This document shows positions 5,910 to 11,269 of a DNA stretch of 11,269 nt, piece after piece. Location: the NCBI GenBank assembly GCA_020853255.1, contig JADYZI010000245.1, positions 1 to 11,269 on the forward strand, in the 5' to 3' direction. The notes beneath the pieces are model-generated. The model did no database searches, was not told where the DNA came from, and saw nothing but the letters and a program-made list of their open reading frames with translations. A program made the translations under genes and the position numbers. Within the stretch, counting starts at the first letter, position 1, and each line of letters starts with the position of its first letter. Source of the stretch: Acidobacteriota bacterium (lineage in GTDB: Bacteria > Acidobacteriota > Blastocatellia > Pyrinomonadales > Pyrinomonadaceae).

Positions 5910-6851
5910 TCACGCGGAAAGTTCCGCAACGTGGCTTCGTACGGTGTCGCCAAGTGTCTGAAGGTTGTAGCCGCCCTCAAGGCACGATACGATACGACCC
6001 GCGCAGGCCTCGGCCGCCCAATCTTTTACCACACGGGTCAGCGCCGCAAAGTCAGTGTCTTCCAACTGCAGTTGGCCGAGCGGATCAGCCAAATGCGCAT
6101 CAAACCCTGCGGAGATAAAAATGATGTCGGGCGTGGCCTTGGACGCTATTTCCTCGATCGCGGATTCAAAAGTTGACCGCTGATCGCGCGCTTTTGTGAA
6201 GGCCTTCATGGGAACGTTCAGCGTTGTGCCGAGTCCTTTTCCCTGGCCGGTTTCGCCCCGCGAACCTGTGCCCGGATACCATGGATACTGATGCATGGAG
6301 AAGAAGAAAACACTCGGATCGCTATAAAAAATACCTTGTGTCCCGTTGCCGTGGTGCACATCCCAATCAATGATCGCAACCCGGTTGATCTCTTTATATT
6401 TGTTCTGGGCATACCGCGCCGCGACAGCGACGTTGTTGAACAGGCAAAATCCCATCGCACGCTCGGCGGTCGCGTGATGTCCCGGCGGCCGTGCGGCGAC
6501 GAAGGCATTGTCGGCCTCTCCCTGCATTATGGCATCGACTGCCGTTATTGCGCCGCCCGCGGCAAACAGGGCTGCGTCAAATGAGGCCATTGAGATGATG
6601 GTATCCGCATCCAGCCGATCGATCCCGTTCGCCGCGGCATTTTCTATTCGCCTGAAATGTTCTTTTGTGTGGGCCGCCTGAACAACGCCCTGGCCCGCCT
6701 TTTCCGGCGTTATCTCAATGATCGAACTCCAAAGCGGCCCATCGCTTTTTAGCGCCTCAATGACGGTCCGGTACCGCTCAGGCGTTTCAGGATGCCCGGG
6801 GCCGGTATCGTGTTTCTCGTAAATGGGATGATGAACGATCGCGGTTCTCAT
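5910..6851 (-). CDS. Histone deacetylase family (class II-like) deacylase
   Basis: This encodes a 313-residue member of the HDAC/acetoin-utilisation/acetylpolyamine amidohydrolase superfamily, complete and of usual length. The zinc enzyme signature is intact. RPPGHHA supplies the catalytic His pair (H125 H126), IDWDVHHGNG the ligands D164 and H166, SAGFDAHLADPLG the ligand D251, and LEGGYN the transition-state Tyr (Y295). The N-terminal HPETPERYRTV and the HDAC6-like DVHHGNGTQ point to the class II bacterial group. Members remove acetyl or other acyl groups from proteins, polyamines or small amides in the cytoplasm; the substrate here is unknown. The start is ATG 6851, with no Shine-Dalgarno and a predicted promoter only a few bases upstream. 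It is divergently transcribed from the hydroxyproline operon across a 111-bp spacer; no functional link is evident. Confidence 0.92.
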   Translation of the reverse strand: MRTAIVHHPIYEKHDTGPGHPETPERYRTVIEALKSDGPLWSSIIEITPEKAGQGVVQAAHTKEHFRRIENAAANGIDRLDADTIISMASFDAALFAAGGAITAVDAIMQGEADNAFVAARPPGHHATAERAMGFCLFNNVAVAARYAQNKYKEINRVAIIDWDVHHGNGTQGIFYSDPSVFFFSMHQYPWYPGTGSRGETGQGKGLGTTLNVPMKAFTKARDQRSTFESAIEEIASKATPDIIFISAGFDAHLADPLGQLQLEDTDFAALTRVVKDWAAEACAGRIVSCLEGGYNLQTLGDTVRSHVAELSA

Positions 6852-6863
6852 TGTTTACTAATC

Positions 6864-6892
6864 ACTATGAACTATGCGCGGGCCCGTGTAAA
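6864..6892 (-). promoter_or_regulatory. Possible promoter for HDAC-like gene, near-leaderless
   Basis: On the - strand TTTACA (6892-6887) and CATAGT (6869-6864) are separated by 17 nt and match the sigma70 boxes at five and four of six positions. The predicted start would lie about five bases before the ATG at 6851, consistent with the absence of a Shine-Dalgarno. Confidence 0.4.
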
Positions 6893-6921
6893 ACAAAGGC
6901 ACAAGCTTCAATGAACGGCCG

Positions 6922-6952
6922 TTGGTCTTAGGTGAATATTCGATGATATATT
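6922..6952 (+). promoter_or_regulatory. Possible promoter for hydroxyproline operon
   Basis: TTGGTC (6922-6927) and TATATT (6947-6952) are 19 nt apart, a long but tolerated spacing. Transcription would begin within a few bases of the ATG at 6963, giving an almost leaderless message; no Shine-Dalgarno is visible. No operator palindrome is evident, so how the operon is induced cannot be told. Confidence 0.3.
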
Positions 6953-6962
6953 TCTTCTTTCA

Positions 6963-7901
6963 ATGGCCAACCCTCACAAGATCAGAGTGATCGATTCGCA
7001 TACCGGCGGCGAGCCAACGCGTGTTGTCGTGGAGGGTTTTCCAGACATTGGCACGGGTTCGATGGCCGCCAGGCTGGAGGTTTTTCGCCGCGAGCATGAC
7101 CGGCTGCGTACCGCCATCGTGTGCGAGCCGCGCGGGCACAGCGCTATTGTTGGGGCCCTGCTGTGCGAACCTGTCGATCCGTCGGCCGCGGCGGGTGTGA
7201 TCTTTTTCAACAACGTCGGCTATCTCGGCATGTGCGGCCACGGAACGATCGGGTTGATCAAAACGCTCGAATACATGGGCCGCATTTCGGCGGGTGTTCA
7301 CAAGATCGAAACCCCTGTTGGCACGGTTGAGGCAGAATTGAACGGCGATGGGACAGTGACGATAACAAATGTCCCAAGCTATCGATTTGCGGCGGGCACA
7401 TTGGTCGAGGTTGACGGCTACGGTACAGTTACCGGCGATATAGCCTATGGCGGCAACTGGTTTTTTCTGATCAGATCGTCGCCGGTCAGCATCGAATTGT
7501 CCAATCTTCGCGAGCTCACAGAATTTGCATCCGCCGTGCGGCAGGCTCTCGGCCAAAGCGGCATCACGGGTGTCGATGGGGCGGAGATCGACCATATCGA
7601 ACTTTTCGCTGACTCGACTTCGGCCAACAGCCGCAATTTTGTCCTTTGTCCCGGACTGGAGTACGACCGGTCGCCATGCGGTACAGGCACAAGCGCAAAG
7701 CTCGCTTGCCTATACGAGGACGGAAAGCTTAAAGAAGGTGAAGCGTGGCGGCAGGAGAGTGTTATCGGCAGCGTGTTCGAAGGCCGCGTGCGCATCGATG
7801 ACGGCCGGGTCATACCGGTCATAACCGGCACGGCACACGTGACCGCCGAGCTTGAATTGATACTTGGCCCTGACGACCCGTATCGTTTTGGAATTGGCTG
7901 A
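6963..7901 (+). CDS. Proline racemase family, probable 4-hydroxyproline 2-epimerase
   Basis: This encodes a 312-residue cytoplasmic, cofactor-independent epimerase. Both catalytic cysteines of the family are present: C91 in [10 protein letters not shown] and C239 in [12 protein letters not shown]. That favours a true racemase/epimerase over trans-3-hydroxyproline dehydratase, in which the second Cys is replaced. Other family marks are the N-terminal [12 protein letters not shown] and NVPSY near 136-140. Proline racemase and hydroxyproline epimerase differ subtly, but the downstream dehydrogenase subunits and DapA-type lyase make inversion of trans-4-hydroxy-L-proline to cis-4-hydroxy-D-proline the best call. 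It is the first gene of the operon; its TGA overlaps the next ATG by one base (TGATG), so translation is probably coupled. Confidence 0.9.
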   Translation: MANPHKIRVIDSHTGGEPTRVVVEGFPDIGTGSMAARLEVFRREHDRLRTAIVCEPRGHSAIVGALLCEPVDPSAAAGVIFFNNVGYLGMCGHGTIGLIKTLEYMGRISAGVHKIETPVGTVEAELNGDGTVTITNVPSYRFAAGTLVEVDGYGTVTGDIAYGGNWFFLIRSSPVSIELSNLRELTEFASAVRQALGQSGITGVDGAEIDHIELFADSTSANSRNFVLCPGLEYDRSPCGTGTSAKLACLYEDGKLKEGEAWRQESVIGSVFEGRVRIDDGRVIPVITGTAHVTAELELILGPDDPYRFGIG

Positions 7902-9016
7902 TGCAGATATTTGATGCAGCTATCATAGGGGCCGGGATCGTTGGTGCAGCGTGCGCGGCCCGCTTGAGCCGCGAAAAATTAAAGGTCGCCGTGATCGACG
8001 CGATCGGCCCTGCAACCGGAACGACGGCGGCCGGAATGGGGCACATTGTCGCAATGGACGATAGCGAAGCCCAATTCGCCCTGACAAATTATTCGCAAAA
8101 GTTATGGAATGAACTTGCTGAAGAACTTCCGCTGGAGTGTGAATACGAACGATGCGGTACGATCTGGGTTGCTGCGAACGAAGCCGAAATGGATGAGGCC
8201 CGCAAAAAGCAGAATCACTATGCCGCGCGCGGAATAGAAGCTGAAATACTCGACACGAAAGCTCTGCTAGAGGCCGAACCGAATCTGGCTGAAGCTTTGG
8301 CTGGCGGCCTGTTGGTCAGAGGCGATTCTGTCGTTTACCAGATCGGTGCGGCCCAGTACCTTTTGGATAAGGCAGTCCGGCTTGGGGCCGAAGTACGGAT
8401 CGGCGGTCGCGCAAAAAAGATCACGCAAGGCCGTGTGGAATTGATGGGCGGCGAGATAATTGCAGCAGAGCATATTATCAACGCTGCCGGCGCGGCAGCA
8501 TCCGAGCTCTCGCCGCAGCTTAAGATCGTAAAGCGCAAGGGCCATCTTGTGATCACAGACCGCTACAACGGCTTTATCCGCCACCAACTGATCGAGCTTG
8601 GCTATCTACGCTCTGCGCACGGCCGCGATGCCGATTCGGTCGCCTTCAACGTACAGCCGCGCAAAACTGGTCAGATACTGCTTGGCTCGTCCCGGCAGTT
8701 TGGTGCGGAAACGAACGAGATAGATGCGGCTATCGTTCGACGCATGACGGCCCGGGCGTTCGAATACATGCCGCGGATGAAAAGGCTGTCCGTCATTCGC
8801 ACCTGGACCGGTTTTCGGCCCGCAACCCCGGACAATCTTCCATATATTGGAAAGATCCCGGGCTTTGAAAACGTTTATGCAGCGGCCGGCCACGAAGGAC
8901 TTGGAATTACAACTTCGCTTGGCACGGCCGAACTTCTTGCCGCAGCGATACTTGGCCGACGGTCTGCGATCTCGCCGGAACCTTACAGTCCGTCAAGAAA
9001 GATCACACAACATTGA
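7901..9016 (+). CDS. DAO-family FAD oxidoreductase, D-hydroxyproline dehydrogenase beta subunit
   Basis: This encodes a 371-residue D-amino-acid-oxidase/glycine-oxidase-fold flavoprotein. The Rossmann dinucleotide motif is GAGIVGAACA (10-19), followed by the acidic end VAVIDAIG and TTAAGMG. The C-terminal RTWTGFRPATPDNLPYIG and AAGHEGLGITTSLGTAELLA (329-348) are the usual FAD- and substrate-side signatures. In heteromeric opine, L-proline and D-hydroxyproline dehydrogenases, this subunit oxidises the amino acid and passes electrons to the ferredoxin-like and alpha subunits, both encoded next. Here it would oxidise cis-4-hydroxy-D-proline to 1-pyrroline-4-hydroxy-2-carboxylate. The start ATG overlaps the upstream stop by one base; its own stop overlaps the next start by four bases (TTGA). 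No signal peptide is seen, so the complex is cytoplasmic or peripheral to the membrane. Confidence 0.88.
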   Translation: MQIFDAAIIGAGIVGAACAARLSREKLKVAVIDAIGPATGTTAAGMGHIVAMDDSEAQFALTNYSQKLWNELAEELPLECEYERCGTIWVAANEAEMDEARKKQNHYAARGIEAEILDTKALLEAEPNLAEALAGGLLVRGDSVVYQIGAAQYLLDKAVRLGAEVRIGGRAKKITQGRVELMGGEIIAAEHIINAAGAAASELSPQLKIVKRKGHLVITDRYNGFIRHQLIELGYLRSAHGRDADSVAFNVQPRKTGQILLGSSRQFGAETNEIDAAIVRRMTARAFEYMPRMKRLSVIRTWTGFRPATPDNLPYIGKIPGFENVYAAAGHEGLGITTSLGTAELLAAAILGRRSAISPEPYSPSRKITQH

Positions 9017-9252
9017 TCACCATCTCGATAAACGGAAAACATTTCACCGTGGCCGACGGTACAACGGTCGCGGCGGCTGTTCTGAATGCGGGCGAAACTG
9101 CATTTCGCACCTCGGTCAGCGGAGAGGCACGGGGTCCGCTCTGCGGCATGGGGATCTGTTTTGAGTGTCGATTGACGATCAACGGCGAACCGCATATTCG
9201 CAGCTGTACTATTCTGGCCGAAGATGGAATGGAGGTTTTGACAGGTGAGTAG
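9013..9252 (+). CDS. [2Fe-2S] ferredoxin-like gamma subunit of dehydrogenase complex
   Basis: This encodes a 79-residue protein of the Fer2_4 type (HcnA-like). It starts with the beta-grasp ISINGKHFTVADGTTV, and its cluster cysteines are C44, C49, C52 and C65 (spacing C-x4-C-x2-C-x12-C). The start is the TTG at 9013, overlapping the upstream TGA as TTGA. No ATG or GTG is available before the cysteines, and the N-terminus fits family length. The small subunit would carry electrons between the two flavin subunits. Its end overlaps the next gene by eight bases, so three subunits are made from one coupled stretch, which suits a fixed stoichiometry. Confidence 0.88.
   Translation: MITISINGKHFTVADGTTVAAAVLNAGETAFRTSVSGEARGPLCGMGICFECRLTINGEPHIRSCTILAEDGMEVLTGE
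9231..9235 (+). promoter_or_regulatory. Ribosome binding site for alpha-subunit GTG start
   Basis: GGAGG inside the 3' end of the ferredoxin-like gene lies nine bases before the GTG at 9245. This supports that non-ATG start for the alpha subunit. Confidence 0.55.
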
Positions 9253-10534
9253 TGCCGCGGCCGACATTCTGATCGTTGGCGGCGGGCCAGCGGGTTTAGC
9301 GGCCGCAAGTGCTGCTGCAAGGCACGGCCGCCTTTCGGTAACCATTCTCGACAACAATCCTTTTTTTGGCGGGCAGATCTGGCGTCCGCAAACGGGCATT
9401 GCTCGATCGGCGCACGCCAGGCGCCTGTTCAAGGAGATCGACGAAAAAGCGGTCACGATCATACGGAACGCCGAGGTCTTTGCCGCCGAAGCGGACGACC
9501 GCCTCATCGCGCAAATACCGGCGGGGCGCATTGATCTCAAGTTTGAGCAGTTGGTCCTCGCCACTGGCGCGAGAGAACGTTTTCTTCCATTCCCCGGATG
9601 GACCCTGCCAAATGTCATGGGTGCCGGCGGGCTGCAGGCATTGGTCAAATGCGGTTTGAATGTAACGGGCAAACGCGTGGTCGTGGCGGGCACCGGGCCT
9701 TTGCTGTTGGCGGTTGGAGAATATCTACGCTCAAAAGGTGCTCTCATCGCGGCGATCGTCGAACAGGCAAGCTCCGCCAGCGTATATCGGTTTGCCCGCG
9801 GCATGTTCAGGTCGCCGGCGAAGCTTTTTCAGGCGGCCGCCCTCCGCACAAAACTGATCGGTGTTCCATATCTGACCGATAGCTGGGTGACAGCCGCGGA
9901 ATTTACAGAATCGACAGTCGGTAGCGGAGCGGTTCCGGGAGCATCCGGCAGGCAAGGCCCGCTCCATGTCACTCTCTCGCGCAAGGGAAAGCCCGAAACT
10001 ATCGAATGCGACTATTTGGCATGCGGATATCATCTGGTACCTAACATCGAACTCGCGGGCCTGCTCGGATGCGAGATCGTGGATGGGTGTGTCGCCTGCG
10101 ATGAATTTCAAAAAACCTCGATACCGAACATTTTCTGCGCCGGCGAACCGACGGGCATCGGCGGAGTAGAAAAGGCACTCATTGAAGGTGAGATCGCCGG
10201 CCTGGCCGCATCCGGCCATAAGGACAAGGCGTCTGGCTTGCTTCCGCGCGCCAACGAGGCCCGAAGATTCGCCGATTCGTTGAACGCCGCATTCGCACTG
10301 CGCGATGAGCTAAAGACGCTTGCGGATGACTCGACTATCGTTTGTCGCTGCGAAGACGTACAATATGGAAAACTTAAGGAATTCGACAACTGGCGAGTTG
10401 CCAAGCTGCAGGCCCGATGCGGAATGGGCCCATGCCAGGGGCGAGTTTGCGGGGCGGCCGCGGAGTTCCTTTTTGGATGGAAAACCGGCGCGGTGCGACC
10501 GCCGATATTTCCTGTCAGATCGGAGGACCTATGA
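9245..10534 (+). CDS. FAD/NAD-type alpha subunit with BFD-like [2Fe-2S] domain
   Basis: This encodes a 429-residue pyridine nucleotide-disulfide-type oxidoreductase, homologous in layout to OoxA/HcnB and the alpha subunit of D-hydroxyproline dehydrogenase. The first dinucleotide motif is VGGGPAG (11-17). LATGARERFLPFPGWTLP (105-122) and a second motif VVVAGTGPLLLAVGEYL (145-161) follow, and the FAD-closing IFCAGEPTGIGG is at 297-308. The C-terminal BFD-like cluster domain has CRC (C367, C369) and GMGPCQGRVC (C397, C402); C392 is an extra nearby Cys. Electrons from the DAO subunit would pass through the iron-sulfur centres to this flavin and on to an unknown acceptor. Residues 220-238 form a Gly/Ser-rich loop of low complexity that looks like an insertion. 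The start is GTG 9245, overlapping the upstream gene by eight bases; the stop overlaps the next ATG (ATGA). Confidence 0.9.
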   Translation: MSSAAADILIVGGGPAGLAAASAAARHGRLSVTILDNNPFFGGQIWRPQTGIARSAHARRLFKEIDEKAVTIIRNAEVFAAEADDRLIAQIPAGRIDLKFEQLVLATGARERFLPFPGWTLPNVMGAGGLQALVKCGLNVTGKRVVVAGTGPLLLAVGEYLRSKGALIAAIVEQASSASVYRFARGMFRSPAKLFQAAALRTKLIGVPYLTDSWVTAAEFTESTVGSGAVPGASGRQGPLHVTLSRKGKPETIECDYLACGYHLVPNIELAGLLGCEIVDGCVACDEFQKTSIPNIFCAGEPTGIGGVEKALIEGEIAGLAASGHKDKASGLLPRANEARRFADSLNAAFALRDELKTLADDSTIVCRCEDVQYGKLKEFDNWRVAKLQARCGMGPCQGRVCGAAAEFLFGWKTGAVRPPIFPVRSEDL

Positions 10535-11269
10535 ATTTTGAATGGAAAGGCGTAATGCCCGCCATCACCACTTGTTTTGACGAGAATCTGCAGATCGACC
10601 ATGAATTTACGGCGAAGCACGTCGTCTGGCTGGTCGAAAATGGGTGCACTGGCATAGTGGCGAACGGCAGTATAGGCGAAGGCGGCACGATGTCGCTGGA
10701 TGAGAAGATATCGCTTTGGAAAACGATCGTCGCATCGGTCGGCGACCGGGTTCCTGTGATCGCCGCCATCGCTTCGATGACGACGGCTGATGCGGTCTTA
10801 CAGACAAAGGCGGCAGAGAATGCCGGCTGCAGCGGCGTGATGGTGCTGCCGCCGTATATCTATCGCGGTGACTGGCGCGAGATGAAACATCATGTTTCCG
10901 GGATCATCGGCTCCACGCCGCTTTCGTGCATGCTCTATAACAACCCTGTCGCGTACGGCACTGATTTTTTGCCGGAACAGATCGCCGAACTGGCAAGTGA
11001 ACTTCCTAACCTGCACTCCGTAAAAGAATCGAGCACGGATGTCCGCCGCGTCACAGCTATCCGGGCATTGACGGGCGACCGTTTGAAGATCTTTGTCGGC
11101 GTGGATGACGTGATCGTCGAAGGCATCAACGCCGGCGCCGTTGGCTGGATAGCCGGTTTGGTAAGCGCGTTTCCTAAAGAATCCGTAGACCTGTTCAACT
11201 ACGCGATCAATGGTGAGGCGGAAAGGGCTCGCGAACTTTACGAATGGTTTCTTCCGCTTCTTCGTCTCG
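10531..11269 (+). CDS. DapA-family lyase, probable 1-pyrroline-4-hydroxy-2-carboxylate deaminase (3' end outside window)
   Basis: The first 246 residues of a TIM-barrel class I aldolase/dehydratase are visible; the family is about 300 long, so roughly 50 are cut off. The Schiff-base Lys is K165 (VKESS) and the catalytic Tyr Y136 (LYNNP). The phosphate/carboxylate loop GSIGEGGT (46-53) replaces the GTTGES of true dihydrodipicolinate synthase. With its place after an epimerase and D-hydroxyproline dehydrogenase subunits, deamination and dehydration of 1-pyrroline-4-hydroxy-2-carboxylate to 2-oxoglutarate semialdehyde is the most sensible reaction. Annotation as DapA would be misleading. A GGAGG (10522-10526) lies four bases before the ATG, which overlaps the upstream TGA as ATGA. 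A semialdehyde dehydrogenase is expected downstream. Confidence 0.87.
   Translation, partial: MNFEWKGVMPAITTCFDENLQIDHEFTAKHVVWLVENGCTGIVANGSIGEGGTMSLDEKISLWKTIVASVGDRVPVIAAIASMTTADAVLQTKAAENAGCSGVMVLPPYIYRGDWREMKHHVSGIIGSTPLSCMLYNNPVAYGTDFLPEQIAELASELPNLHSVKESSTDVRRVTAIRALTGDRLKIFVGVDDVIVEGINAGAVGWIAGLVSAFPKESVDLFNYAINGEAERARELYEWFLPLLRL

Noticed and set aside
5897..5914. Small hairpin (CGTGAA/TTCACG) overlapping the HDAC stop codon as a terminator
   Set aside because: Only six base pairs, partly inside the gene and without a U-tract, so not convincing.
6960..7595. 211-codon - strand frame opposite the epimerase gene
   Set aside because: The epimerase with both catalytic cysteines is on the + strand, and this frame looks like a composition artefact.
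8983..9804. 273-codon - strand frame opposite the ferredoxin-like and alpha subunit genes
   Set aside because: The opposite strand encodes recognisable cysteine clusters and FAD motifs; this frame has no motif and an Arg/Ala/Pro-rich shadow composition.
10531..11269. Naming the last gene dapA
   Set aside because: The active-site loop is GSIGEGGT rather than GTTGES and the operon is catabolic, so lysine biosynthesis is unlikely.
1..11269. Defence system, CRISPR array, prophage or toxin-antitoxin pair
   Set aside because: Read on both strands, no regularly spaced repeats, integrase, transposase, phage structural genes or toxin-antitoxin signatures were seen.

Overview
The window is about 11.3 kb of ordinary-looking bacterial chromosome with moderate to high GC. 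It is densely coding and holds nine complete protein genes, plus one gene cut at each end. No tRNA, rRNA, CRISPR array, transposase or phage gene is visible. The mix of an HD-GYP regulator, a class II HDAC-like deacetylase, a PepSY iron-reductase-type protein and a heterotrimeric hydroxyproline dehydrogenase operon, with many starts lacking a Shine-Dalgarno sequence and short CTTTGYG-type intergenic repeats, suggests an environmental Gram-negative-type bacterium. Acidobacteriota is my best guess, but this is inference from style, not from a marker gene.

Left part (1-1690, + strand): the C-terminal part of an HD-GYP domain protein overlaps by 8 bp a 310-residue protein of unknown function, whose N-terminus faintly recalls a D12-type adenine methylase. 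An 82-bp near-perfect palindrome (1608-1689) follows and also forms the 3' end of the convergent MFS gene.

Middle part (1670-6851, - strand): five genes read leftwards. In order of transcription they are an HDAC-family deacylase, a small double zinc-ribbon protein, a PaaG-like enoyl-CoA hydratase/isomerase, a PepSY-TM membrane protein and an MFS exporter of the EntS-like type. The PepSY gene has a very good sigma70-type promoter with a 7-1-7 Fur-box-like palindrome right at the predicted transcription start. This marks it, and possibly the MFS gene after it, as an iron-responsive siderophore-handling pair. A 420-bp spacer (4260-4679) carries this promoter, a CTTTGYG repeat patch and a doubtful 33-codon ORF.

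Right part (6963-11269, + strand): a tightly packed operon whose genes all overlap by 1-8 bp. It encodes a proline racemase/4-hydroxyproline epimerase, the three subunits of an FAD/[2Fe-2S] D-hydroxyproline dehydrogenase-type complex (DAO-like beta, ferredoxin-like gamma, NAD/FAD-type alpha with a BFD-like cluster), and a DapA-family lyase that fits 1-pyrroline-4-hydroxy-2-carboxylate deaminase. Together they would convert trans-4-hydroxy-L-proline to 2-oxoglutarate semialdehyde. The expected last step, a semialdehyde dehydrogenase, would lie outside the window. I see no convincing wholly new system. The items most worth a second look are the palindrome, the unknown 310-residue protein and the iron-regulated PepSY/MFS pair.
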